64,000 bases of DNA from Gemmatimonadota bacterium (GTDB lineage Bacteria; Gemmatimonadota; Gemmatimonadetes; Gemmatimonadales; GWC2-71-9), in contig JADJOM010000001.1 of assembly GCA_016713785.1 (NCBI GenBank), positions 310,001-374,000 of the forward strand. Reading direction: 5' to 3'. A program made the position numbers and the translations under genes. Positions 1-8,329 of this stretch are shown here, in pieces. How positions within the stretch are numbered: position 1 is the first letter of the stretch; each line of letters opens with the position of its first letter. The notes under the pieces are model-generated. The model saw only the letters and a list, made by a program, of their open reading frames with translations, was not told where the DNA came from and made no database searches.

Positions 1-821
1 GCCGCCATGATCAGCACGCCACCGACCAGCGCCCACGGCCCGGGATACTCGCCGTGCACCGCCCAGGCGAGGAGCGGGTTGAGGGCCGGCTCCAGGAAAA
101 GGAGCAGCGACGTCTCGAGCGCCGGCACGTGCGGGATGGCGCGGGTGAGCAGGGCGTACGCCAGCCCGATCTGGAAGATGCCGAGGTAGAGGATGATGGC
201 CCAGTCGCGCGGGCCCGCGCCCGCGAAGGGCAATGCGGCCGGGAGCGCCACCCCGAACGCCACGAGATTGCCCAGCACCACCGCGCTCGCCGGCGAGCCG
301 CCACGGGTGCCCATCCAGCGCAGCCCGATCAGCATGGCGGCGTAGGTGACCCCCGAGGCCAGGGCGAGCAGGTTGCCCTTGACCGGGTCGGGGGCGGTCG
401 CGAACGTCGTCTGGCGTCCCAGGAAGAAGAACGCCATGCCCACCGCCACGGCGGCCATGAAGCCGAGGTCGCGCCGGTGCAACGGCTCCTTGAGGAGCCA
501 GGGGCCGAGCAGGAGGATGTAGAGGGGCGCGGTGGACTGCAGGAAGATCGTGTTGGCCGCGGTCGTGAGCCGGTTGGCCAGCACGAAGAGCACCAGCGTG
601 GCGGCGTAGGCCACGGCCACGAGCAGGGTGCCCGCCAGCTGCCCGCGCCGGAGCCGCCGGGCCGCCGGCAGGAAGAGCCACACCGCCAGCGCCGCCACGC
701 CCGACCGGAGCGAGGCGACCTGCCAGCTGGAGAAGGTGACCGCCTTGATGGCGGCGCCCCCCGTCGAGAACAGGAACGCGACGCACAGGATCTCGAGCCG
801 CGCCCGGGACCGCGGAGTCAT
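1..821 (-). CDS. EamA/DMT-family transporter, C-terminus cut by window edge
   Basis: This is an inner-membrane permease of the drug/metabolite transporter superfamily and probably exports a small metabolite; the substrate cannot be told. About 273 residues are visible from an ATG at 821, beginning MTPRSRARLEILCVAFLFST. Alternating hydrophobic helices form two EamA repeats; the first contains TAANTIFLQSTAPLYILLLG and the second LFLEPALNPLLAWAVHGE, both typical of EamA half-domains. The reading frame is still open at base 1, so the last helix or so is missing. It is divergent from the Nramp-like gene with only 41 bases between the starts. Confidence 0.85.
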   Translation of the reverse strand, partial: MTPRSRARLEILCVAFLFSTGGAAIKAVTFSSWQVASLRSGVAALAVWLFLPAARRLRRGQLAGTLLVAVAYAATLVLFVLANRLTTAANTIFLQSTAPLYILLLGPWLLKEPLHRRDLGFMAAVAVGMAFFFLGRQTTFATAPDPVKGNLLALASGVTYAAMLIGLRWMGTRGGSPASAVVLGNLVAFGVALPAALPFAGAGPRDWAIILYLGIFQIGLAYALLTRAIPHVPALETSLLLFLEPALNPLLAWAVHGEYPGPWALVGGVLIMA

Positions 822-862
822 CGTGCCCGCACAGGAAATCGCATGCCCAAGGATAACCGGCG

Positions 863-2311
863 ATGAACAGCCCCGACACCGACCGGCGCCCCCTGCCCCC
901 CTTTCCCGGGTGGTGGCGCGCCCTCGGGCCCGGCATCGTGTGGATGGCGCTGGCGCAGGGGAGCGGCGAGCTGATCTGGTGGCCCTACCTGGTGGCCAAG
1001 TACGGCCTGACGTTCCTCTGCCTGCTGCTGCCGGCCTGCCTGCTCCAGTATCCGCTCAACGTGGAGATCGGGCGCTACACGCTGCTCACCGGCGAGACGA
1101 TCTTCCGCGGCTTCCTGCGGCTGCATCGCGGCTTCGGGCTCGCGCTGTGGGCCCTCATGACGCTCTCCTTCCTCTGGTTCGGTGCGTTCGCGTCGGCGGG
1201 CGGCACCGCGCTGGCGGCGCTCACCGGGTTTCCGGCCGGGTGGGGCGCGCGGGGGCAGACGCTGTTCTGGGGGTACGCCTCGATCGGCGTGTTCGTGGTC
1301 GCCGCGGTGTTCTCGGGCGTGGTGTACCGGCTGGTCGAGAACTTCATGAAGGTGGTGGCGGTGACCACCGTGATCGGGCTGGCGTGGGCGTGCCTGCAGC
1401 CGGAGGTGCTCGCCGCGCTGCCGTCGTTCGTCCGCGGACTCGCGGGCCCGCCCGCCGGCTCCATGCCGCGCCCCTGGGACCCGGCCGACGCCACCAAGCT
1501 CCTCACCGGGATCACCTTCGCGGGGCTGGGCGGGTTCTGGATCCTGCTCTACTCGTACTGGCTGAGCGAAAAGGGGGCGGGGATGGCCGCCCATGCCTCA
1601 CACGTGACGGGGGTGGGCGGCGGCGCCGGGACGGCCACCGATGAGCCCGCCCCGGTGCACGGCATGGCGGGCGTGGCCGCGCTGCTCCCCTCCGACCGTG
1701 AGGAGACCCGGGCCGCGTGGGACCGGTGGCGCCGCTACCTGACGGTCGACGCGCTGGTGGGGATCGGCGGCAACCTGTGCACCACGCTGATGACCTGCCT
1801 GCTGGCGTGGGCGCTGCTCTTTCCCAAGGGGCTGCTGCCGGAGGACTACGAGCTGGCGGTGGTGCAGAGCCGGTTCTTCGAGGTGAGCTGGGGGCCGGTG
1901 GGGCGGCTGCTGTTCCTGGTGGTGGCGGCGGCGTTCCTGACCGACACCTGGCTCGCCACCGCCGACGGGGTCAGCCGGATGCAGGCCGACATCATCACGA
2001 CAGTCTTCCCGCGCGCGGCGCGGCAGGGGCGGCGGCGCTGGTACTGGATCTGCTTCGCCACCCTCACGGCCATCACGGGCGGCACCATGGCGCTGAGCAC
2101 GCCCGGAGTGCTGATCCTGCTCTCGGCGGTGGTGGGGTTTGCCGGGACGGTACTCTTCCCCGCGGCGCTCTACCTCCTCAACCACGTGCGGCTGGCGGCC
2201 GTGGCCCCGGCGTGGGCCCGGCCCGGCCGCGCCAGCGCCGCCCTGCTCGGCGTGAGCTTCGCCGCCTACCTGGCGCTGGCCGCGCTGTACCTGCGGGAGG
2301 TCGTGAAGTAG
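863..2311 (+). CDS. Nramp-related transporter lacking the canonical metal motif
   Basis: This 482-residue polytopic membrane protein is related to the Nramp divalent-metal transporters. The start of the fold is visible as LGPGIVWMAL near residues 21-30, but the TM1 metal motif DPGN is replaced by AQGSGE (31-36), and no MPH motif is recognisable in the TM6 region around SYWLSEKGAGMA. This resembles the divergent Nramp-related group rather than MntH. About 11 hydrophobic segments are visible. An insertion rich in Gly and His (AAHASHVTGVGGGAG) lies in the middle. The substrate may be Mg2+, another cation or something else. ATG start; divergent from the DMT gene. Confidence 0.75.
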   Translation: MNSPDTDRRPLPPFPGWWRALGPGIVWMALAQGSGELIWWPYLVAKYGLTFLCLLLPACLLQYPLNVEIGRYTLLTGETIFRGFLRLHRGFGLALWALMTLSFLWFGAFASAGGTALAALTGFPAGWGARGQTLFWGYASIGVFVVAAVFSGVVYRLVENFMKVVAVTTVIGLAWACLQPEVLAALPSFVRGLAGPPAGSMPRPWDPADATKLLTGITFAGLGGFWILLYSYWLSEKGAGMAAHASHVTGVGGGAGTATDEPAPVHGMAGVAALLPSDREETRAAWDRWRRYLTVDALVGIGGNLCTTLMTCLLAWALLFPKGLLPEDYELAVVQSRFFEVSWGPVGRLLFLVVAAAFLTDTWLATADGVSRMQADIITTVFPRAARQGRRRWYWICFATLTAITGGTMALSTPGVLILLSAVVGFAGTVLFPAALYLLNHVRLAAVAPAWARPGRASAALLGVSFAAYLALAALYLREVVK

Positions 2312-2328
2312 GGGCGGACCGCCGCCCC

Positions 2329-3570
2329 CTACCGGCAGCGATCCGCGACCACCGCGCCCTCGATCACCACGGCGCAGACGTGGCTGGTGTACTCGAACGG
2401 GTCGCCGTCGAAGAGGGCGAGGTCGCCGTCCTTCCCCACCTCGAGCGTCCCCACCCGGCGGTCCTGCCCGATGACGCGGGCGGCGTCGCGGGTGATGGTG
2501 GCGAGCGCCTGCTCGCGGGTGAGCCCGTTGGCGGCGGCCACCGCCGCCTCGAACAGCACCACGCGGGTCTTGGGGACGTAGCCCTCGAAGCCGCTCTGCA
2601 GCGCCACCGGGATCCCGGCGGCCACCAGCGTCGCGGCGGTCTCGAGGCTCGCGCTGCTGGCCGACCCGGTGTTGCGGATCATGCTGGGGTGGAGGATCAC
2701 CGGCACGCCGGCGGCGCGGATCTCGTCGACCAGCATGTAGCTCTCGGCGGCGCCGTCGAGCACCAGGCGGAAGCCGAACTCCCGCTGCAGCCGGAGCGCG
2801 GCCAGGATCTCGCTCATGCCGTGGGCGGTGATGAGCGCGGCGGCCCGGCCCTCGAGCACCCGGGCGATCGCCTCCTGGCGGAGGTCGCGGGCCGGCCGCT
2901 TGGTGCTGTCAGGGTCGGCGCGCTTGCGGGCGTAGTCCTGCCCCTTGAGGAACGCGGCGCGCAGCATCGCCACGCCCTTGGCGCGGGTGCCGGGCGACTT
3001 GCCGCGGAAGTTGTCCGAGACATCGGGGCCCAGGGTCATCGCGACCATCGTGACGCTGTCCACCAGCGCCTCCGCGACGCTCGACCCGCGGGTCTTCACC
3101 ACCATGGTCTGCCCGCTCATGAGCGCGCCGGGCCCGTGCCCGGTGTGCAGCGTCGTCACCCCGAAGCCGCGCACCCACTCCACCAGCCGCTCCCGGGCAT
3201 CATAGGCGTCGAAGGCCCGGAGCTCGGGCTGGATCGGGTCGGAAGTCTCGAGCTGGTCCTGGTCGTGGGCGTAGTTGAGCGCGCCCGCCAGCCCCACCAC
3301 CGTGTGCGCATCGACCAGGCCGGGAGTGACGATCCGCGCCGTGAGGGTGCGTACCCCGCGGGGAATCCGCACCCGGGCGGCGGGCCCGACCGCCTCGATT
3401 TTGCCGTCCTTCCCCACCAGGACCACGCCGTCGGGGATCGGCGCGCCGGCCATGGTATAGAGCGTGTCGGCCCGCACCGCGAGCTGGGCCTGGAGGGGTG
3501 GGGCCGCGACGCCGAGCAGGAGAAGAACCCCAAGCCGCCGGGGCGCCGAGCCGCCGAGTCGCGAGGTCAT
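2329..3570 (-). CDS. Secreted amidohydrolase-family protein, metal site degenerate
   Basis: This 413-residue protein has a signal peptide (VLLLLGVAAPPLQAQ) and a full amidohydrolase fold alignable to its upstream neighbour. Key ligands are lost. The HxH motif reads HTV (89-91). The histidine expected after strand 6 is Gly (about 273). The catalytic Asp/His stretch FHTDDG is LQSGFEG here. Only H89 and H250 remain. The end motif VGTLEVGKDGDLALFDGDPF, typical of the family, is intact. The ATG at 3570 overlaps the upstream stop (ATGA), so translation is coupled. It is probably a non-catalytic partner of the next protein, or an enzyme with an altered mechanism. Confidence 0.85.
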   Translation of the reverse strand: MTSRLGGSAPRRLGVLLLLGVAAPPLQAQLAVRADTLYTMAGAPIPDGVVLVGKDGKIEAVGPAARVRIPRGVRTLTARIVTPGLVDAHTVVGLAGALNYAHDQDQLETSDPIQPELRAFDAYDARERLVEWVRGFGVTTLHTGHGPGALMSGQTMVVKTRGSSVAEALVDSVTMVAMTLGPDVSDNFRGKSPGTRAKGVAMLRAAFLKGQDYARKRADPDSTKRPARDLRQEAIARVLEGRAAALITAHGMSEILAALRLQREFGFRLVLDGAAESYMLVDEIRAAGVPVILHPSMIRNTGSASSASLETAATLVAAGIPVALQSGFEGYVPKTRVVLFEAAVAAANGLTREQALATITRDAARVIGQDRRVGTLEVGKDGDLALFDGDPFEYTSHVCAVVIEGAVVADRCR

Positions 3571-4880
3571 CGTCCGCCCTCCACGTCGCTGTGGTCGTCG
3601 GTGTGGGTCTCGAGGTCGCGCATCAGGCGGAAGGCGCCGGTGGCGTAGGCGCGGTCGGCGGGGTTGCCGCGGTCGAAGACCCGCTCCCCACCCGCCCAGG
3701 TCTCCTCGACGTGGGTGTAGATGCTGAAGGGGTCGCCGGAGAGGAGCACGAAGTCGGCGTCCTTGCCCGGCTCGAGGCTCCCGACCCGGTCGGCCAGGTC
3801 GAGCATCTTCGCGCCGGCGATGGTCAGCGCCTCGAGGGCGCGGGTCCGGGGCAGCCCCGCCCGCACCCCGAACGCGGCCGAGCGGAGGAAGAAGCGGGAA
3901 TCGGTGATGCCGTCGTCGGTGTGGAAGGCCACCAGGGCGCCCGCCGAGTCGAGGATACGGCCGTTGTCCATGCTGAGGTTCATGGCCTCGAGCTTGCCGC
4001 CGGGGCTGTCGATCAGGATGATCGAACAGGGCACCCCCGCCGCGGCGATCTCGCGGGCCACGCGCCACCCTTCCGTCACGTGCTGCAGCACCACGCGGAA
4101 GCCGAACTCCTCCCGCAGCCGGAGCACGGTGAGGATGTCGTCGTAACGGTGAGTGTGATGGTGCACCACCCGCTTCCCCTCCAGCACCTGGACCAGCGCC
4201 TCCATCTCGAGGTCCCGCTCCACCCGCTTGGTCGTGTCGGCCCTGGCGAGCTCGAGCCGGCGGCGGTAGTCGAGCGCCTTGACGAACCGCTCCCGGACCA
4301 GCGAGGCCGCCTTGCCGCGGGTGCCGGGCCAGGGCGGCGCGCCGCGCGGGTTGGTGCCGTTGGCCATCTTGAACCCGCCGCAGATCCCGGTGAGGGGATC
4401 GTCGCAATAGAGCAGGTCGTTGATGGTGCGGCCGTGGCGGAGCTTGAGGTAGGCGGTCTGCCCGCCCATCAGGTGCCCGGAGCCGGGCATGATGTTCACC
4501 GTGGTGATGCCGCCCGCCTGGGCGCGGCGGATGTTGTCGCTGTGGATGTCGATCGCGTCGAGGATGCGGACCTCACCCTGGGTGGGCGAGGAGCGGTCGG
4601 CGGCGTCGCCGTCGCCGATATGGCTGTGGGTATCGACCAGCCCGGGGATCAGCACCCGGCCGGAGACGTTGCGCACCTCGGCCCCCGCCGGGATGCTCAC
4701 CCGGCCCGCGGCCCCGACGGCGAGGATCTTCCCGCCCTGCACCACCAGGGTGCCGTTCTCGATGACCGGGCCGGCCACGGGGAAGATCCGGGCCCCGGTG
4801 AGGGCGAGCGGCCGCTCCTGCGCGGCGAGCGTGAGGGGCAGCAGGAGGGCGAGGGCGCAGGTCCGGCGAACGGCGGGCAT
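3567..4880 (-). CDS. Secreted metal-dependent amidohydrolase
   Basis: This 437-residue periplasmic or secreted hydrolase belongs to the imidazolonepropionase/prolidase-like amidohydrolase group. The signal peptide is MPAVRRTCALALLLPLTLAA. Metal ligands are visible: HxH at 85/87 (DTHSHIGD), a His cluster at 240-244, H267 in VVLQHVTEGW, and H320 with D322 in AFHTDDGITD. It probably cleaves a cyclic amide or an X-Pro-type peptide; the substrate is unknown. It is the first gene of a two-gene unit with a degenerate paralogue. The shared stretch around residues 246-262 (ILTVLRLREEFGF) shows that the two arose by duplication. The true start is taken at the signal peptide, not at upstream in-frame codons that run into repeat DNA. 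Confidence 0.9.
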   Translation of the reverse strand: MPAVRRTCALALLLPLTLAAQERPLALTGARIFPVAGPVIENGTLVVQGGKILAVGAAGRVSIPAGAEVRNVSGRVLIPGLVDTHSHIGDGDAADRSSPTQGEVRILDAIDIHSDNIRRAQAGGITTVNIMPGSGHLMGGQTAYLKLRHGRTINDLLYCDDPLTGICGGFKMANGTNPRGAPPWPGTRGKAASLVRERFVKALDYRRRLELARADTTKRVERDLEMEALVQVLEGKRVVHHHTHRYDDILTVLRLREEFGFRVVLQHVTEGWRVAREIAAAGVPCSIILIDSPGGKLEAMNLSMDNGRILDSAGALVAFHTDDGITDSRFFLRSAAFGVRAGLPRTRALEALTIAGAKMLDLADRVGSLEPGKDADFVLLSGDPFSIYTHVEETWAGGERVFDRGNPADRAYATGAFRLMRDLETHTDDHSDVEGGR

Positions 4881-4910
4881 CGGGGCTCCGCGAAGGGGGC
4901 GGGGTGGCGG

Positions 4911-4966
4911 TACGGCGGTATGGCGGTATGGCGGTACGGCGGTACGGCGGTACGGCGGTACGGCGG
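4911..4966. repeat. Seven tandem 8-bp units (TAYGGCGG)
   Basis: Seven back-to-back octamers, five TACGGCGG and two TATGGCGG, fill most of the 106-base gap between the amidohydrolase start (4880) and the ABC-F stop (4987). A further partial unit (GGTGGCGG) precedes them. The array is in the 5' region of the amidohydrolase pair. An octamer does not preserve reading frame, so copy number could vary freely here. The unit is not a known regulatory site to me. Confidence 0.9.
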
Positions 4967-4986
4967 TGAACAAGATAGGGCGCGGA

Positions 4987-6945
4987 TCAGGGCACGTCGA
5001 GGCGTTCCAGGTCGTGGGCGGCCTGCTCCCAGTCGGTATAGGCATCGGCCAGTTCGGCGCGGACCACGTCGAGTTCGCGGGCCATCTCTTGCGCCCGGGC
5101 CGATCCCTCCGGCGTGCCATACAGCCCGGTGTCGGCCAGCAGCGTGGTGAGTTCGGCCTGGCGCGCTTCCAGCTCCTGCACCAGGCGCTCCGCCTGCGCC
5201 ACCGCGCGGGTGGCGGTACGCACCGCGTTCTGCCGGGCCTTGCGATCCGACTCCGGACGGGGCGCGGCCTCGCGTTCCTTCTTCTCCCGCGCCTTGCGTT
5301 CCTGCTCCCGGCCGCGCGCCGCCTCGGTGGCCACCCGGCGTCGCTCGGCCCGGGCCGCCTCCCACTCCTCGAAGCTGCCGTCGAAGTCCACCATCCGCCC
5401 CTGCTCGATGCCCCAGACCCTGGAGCAGAGCCCGCGCAGCAGCGCGCGGTCGTGGCTCACCAGCAGTACGCTGCCCTCGTAGCCCTCGATGGCGTCCTCC
5501 AGCGTCTCGATGGACTCCACGTCGAGGTGGTTGGTGGGCTCGTCGAAGACCAGGAGGTTGGCGGTGCCGAGGGTCATCATGGCGAGCGCCACGCGGGCGA
5601 GCTCGCCGCCGGAGAGGGACCCGGCCCGGCGCAGGGTGGTGTCGCCGGAGAAGTCGAAGCGGCCGAGGTGGTCCATCACCTGGCCCCGGGTCCAGGAGGG
5701 GCGGAGGTCGTGGACGATGTCGAAGAGGCTCTTGTCGCGCGGCACCTGGGCCAGGTCCTGGCGGTAGACCTCGACCTCGGTGGCGTCGCCGATGCGCACG
5801 CTGCCGGCGTCGGCGGGGCGGTCGCCGAGCAGGGTGGCCAGCAGGGTGCTCTTGCCGGCGCCGTTGGGGCCGACCAGCCCCACGACGTCGCCACGGCGGA
5901 GCACGGCGCTGAAGCCGTCGAGCAGGACGCGGTCGCCCACCTTCACCCGGAGCTTGTCGGCCAGCAGCACCTGGTCGCCGCCGCGGCCGCTGCTCCGGAA
6001 GCGCACCGCCATGGTGTCGAGGTCGTCGGGGGGCGGGGAGAGCCGCGCCACCCGGGCGAGCTTGCGGCGGCGGCCCTTGGCCTGGCTGGTCTTCTGGCCG
6101 GCGATGTTGCGCCGGATGAAGTCCTCCTCCTTGGCGATGACCCGGGCCTGCTTCTGGTAGGCGCGGTCCTGCGCCATGCGCCGCTCCGCGCGCTGGGCCA
6201 CGAAGCTGCTGTAGTTGCCGCGGTAGGTGAAGCCGGTGCCGGACTCGAGGTGGAGGATGTGGTCGGCCACCTGGTCGAGGAAGGCGCGGTCGTGGCTGAT
6301 GATGATCGCCGCGGCGTCGAGGCCGCGGAGGTGATCCACCAGCCACTCGGTGGTCTCGAGGTCCAGGTGATTGGTGGGCTCGTCGAGGAGCAGCACGTCG
6401 GCGGGGCGCACCAGCTGGCTGGCGAGGCCCAGGCGGCCCCGCTCGCCGCCGCTCAGCGAGGCGAGCGCCTGGTGGTGCGCCGCGTCGGGGTCGAAGCCCA
6501 GGCCGTGGAGCACCGCGGCCACCCGCGCCTGCACCTCGTAGCCCCCCTCGCGCTGGAAGCGCTCGAGGTCGCGGTCGTAGCGGGCCAGGTCGTCGTCGGT
6601 GACGGCGTCGCCCCGCTCGCTCATGCGGTGGGCCTGCTCCTGCAGCGAGTGCTCCAGCGCGAGCAGCGGGCGGAACGCCGCGCAGGCCGCCTCCCACACG
6701 GTCTCGGCCCCGGCAAAGTCGCGGTGCTGGTCGAGCAGGGCGATCCGCAGCCCCGGCGCGCGCGCCACCCCGCCCTTCGCGGGCTGCAGGTCGCCGGTGA
6801 TGGCGCGGAACAGCGAGGTCTTGCCGCCGCCGTTGCGGCCGATCAGGCCCCACCGCTCCCCCCGGCTCACCACGCAGGTGATGTCGGTCAGGAGCGGGTC
6901 GGCGCCATACTGGATGGCCACGCCACCGAGGGAGAGGAGGGTCAC
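4987..6945 (-). CDS. ABC-F family ATPase (translation factor / ribosome protection type)
   Basis: This 652-residue soluble protein has two ABC cassettes and no membrane segments, as in EttA, Uup and YdiF. Cassette 1 has Walker A GRNGGGKT (36-43), signature LSGGE (164-168) and Walker B LLLDEPTNHLD. Cassette 2 has Walker A GPNGAGKST (359-367), LSGGELARVALA and LLVFDEPTNHLD. The inter-domain linker (about 222-310) is long and basic (QAKGRRRKLARVARL), fitting the P-site tRNA interaction motif. A charged coiled-coil tail follows cassette 2 (about 545-640), as in Uup. Such proteins act on stalled ribosomes or protect against antibiotics; which one applies here is open. ATG start. Confidence 0.93.
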   Translation of the reverse strand: MTLLSLGGVAIQYGADPLLTDITCVVSRGERWGLIGRNGGGKTSLFRAITGDLQPAKGGVARAPGLRIALLDQHRDFAGAETVWEAACAAFRPLLALEHSLQEQAHRMSERGDAVTDDDLARYDRDLERFQREGGYEVQARVAAVLHGLGFDPDAAHHQALASLSGGERGRLGLASQLVRPADVLLLDEPTNHLDLETTEWLVDHLRGLDAAAIIISHDRAFLDQVADHILHLESGTGFTYRGNYSSFVAQRAERRMAQDRAYQKQARVIAKEEDFIRRNIAGQKTSQAKGRRRKLARVARLSPPPDDLDTMAVRFRSSGRGGDQVLLADKLRVKVGDRVLLDGFSAVLRRGDVVGLVGPNGAGKSTLLATLLGDRPADAGSVRIGDATEVEVYRQDLAQVPRDKSLFDIVHDLRPSWTRGQVMDHLGRFDFSGDTTLRRAGSLSGGELARVALAMMTLGTANLLVFDEPTNHLDVESIETLEDAIEGYEGSVLLVSHDRALLRGLCSRVWGIEQGRMVDFDGSFEEWEAARAERRRVATEAARGREQERKAREKKEREAAPRPESDRKARQNAVRTATRAVAQAERLVQELEARQAELTTLLADTGLYGTPEGSARAQEMARELDVVRAELADAYTDWEQAAHDLERLDVP

Positions 6946-6980
6946 GGAGGCCGAAGGTAATGACGGCCTCCGTGGCGTGG

Positions 6981-8258
6981 CTAGCGGGCACCCTCCAGCG
7001 GGGCCGGCAGGTGCAGCAGCCAGAGCTCGTTTCCGACCACCCCGCCGCCTGCCCCCCGCTTGGGTCCGAGACCGCCCCGGCCGTCGGCGTCGACGCCGAA
7101 GTCGTCGTCGTTGACCAGCGCGAGGGTCCGGGCGTCGACCACCACCAGCCCCTCCGGCTTGTCGTACGGGTAGGCGATGGCGGGATCGAGCAGATCCACC
7201 AGCGGGGCCTTCCGCACCGGGACGATCCCGGCGGCGGCGAGGCTGTCGGCGTCGAGCTCCTCGAGGGTGCGCCCGCCGAAGAGGCGGCCGCGCGGCCCGT
7301 CGGCCGGATCGCTCACGTCGGTGGCGCCGGCCAGGTCCACCTGCACGATCCGCAGGAATCGCGCGGGATCGGTGGCGTGGCCCGGCACCTTGCCGTCGAT
7401 CTCCACCACGAGGAAGCGGGTGGCGGAGACCGCCGCGATCTCGGTGATCCGGTGCCCCGGCGCCTCGAGGAGGTACACCAGCTGGCGGCTGGTGCCGCTC
7501 CGGGTGTCGAACATCACCAGGCGCAGGGCACGCGAGCGGCGGCCGGCGGCCTTCGGGTTGTCGAGCGGACCCTGCATCAGCCCCGCCAGGGTGGCCGACC
7601 CGGGCACCAGGGCCAGGCCCTCCATGCCGCGGTTGGACCGCCGGGCGGCGAGCACGGCGGGCAGGTGACGCCCCGCCCCCGCGAAGGGACCGATCCGCTC
7701 CCGCACCGTCCCGTCGGGGCCGACGTGCAGCAGCGATGGCCGGTACTCCTCGGAGACCCAGAAGCTGCCGTCCGGGAGCACCGCCAGCCCCTCGGTGTCC
7801 ACCCCGTTCGAATCGGGCGGCAACTGCGCGCCGTCCACCCCGACCGCCACCTCGCCGCTGGCGCCCATGCCCTTGGGCGTGGGCAGCCCCGAGAGCGGCC
7901 GGCCATCGGGCAGGTGCAGCGCGATGCGCCGCACCGGCTCGAGCGCGCCGTCGCGCCAGCGGAATGCCCCGATGGTCGGGGCGTATCCGGGCTGCGCGAA
8001 GAGCTTGTGGTCCTCGGTGGGGAGGTCGACGTTCGGCCCGCGGTCGGTCAGGAAGTACCAGGCGCCACCGGCGACGGCGAGCGCGGAGCCGAAGCCCCCC
8101 TGCCCCACCGGCACGCCGGCGACGGTGGTGAGTTCGGCCACGCGGGGCACCGGGACCCGCCGGGCGCCGGCGTCTGGCACGGGGGGAATGGCAGGCACGG
8201 GGGCGCAGGCCGCCACCAGGGGCAGCAGGGCGGCGATTCGGGCGTGGGATCGGGCCAC
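6981..8258 (-). CDS. Phytase-like esterase-activity lipoprotein
   Basis: The predicted 425-residue lipoprotein starts at a GTG (8258): a short basic N-terminus is followed by a hydrophobic run ending LVAAC, a lipobox. The mature part matches the 'esterase-like activity of phytase' beta-propeller family, with the N-terminal motif GSALAVAGGAWYFLTDRGPN, the stretch NGVDTEGLAVLPDGSFWVSE, and NRGMEGLALVPG further on. In the family, acidic residues bind Ca2+ and the substrate is usually unproven. It lies 35 bases from the ABC-F start on the same strand. Upstream in-frame codons lack a signal sequence and are not used. Confidence 0.85.
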   Translation of the reverse strand: MARSHARIAALLPLVAACAPVPAIPPVPDAGARRVPVPRVAELTTVAGVPVGQGGFGSALAVAGGAWYFLTDRGPNVDLPTEDHKLFAQPGYAPTIGAFRWRDGALEPVRRIALHLPDGRPLSGLPTPKGMGASGEVAVGVDGAQLPPDSNGVDTEGLAVLPDGSFWVSEEYRPSLLHVGPDGTVRERIGPFAGAGRHLPAVLAARRSNRGMEGLALVPGSATLAGLMQGPLDNPKAAGRRSRALRLVMFDTRSGTSRQLVYLLEAPGHRITEIAAVSATRFLVVEIDGKVPGHATDPARFLRIVQVDLAGATDVSDPADGPRGRLFGGRTLEELDADSLAAAGIVPVRKAPLVDLLDPAIAYPYDKPEGLVVVDARTLALVNDDDFGVDADGRGGLGPKRGAGGGVVGNELWLLHLPAPLEGAR

Positions 8259-8329
8259 GGGAGCTCGTCTCGGCGTGAAGGAGAGGGGAGAGTCGCCGGG
8301 CCGGGTCACGATCTGGTGACGTGACGGTA

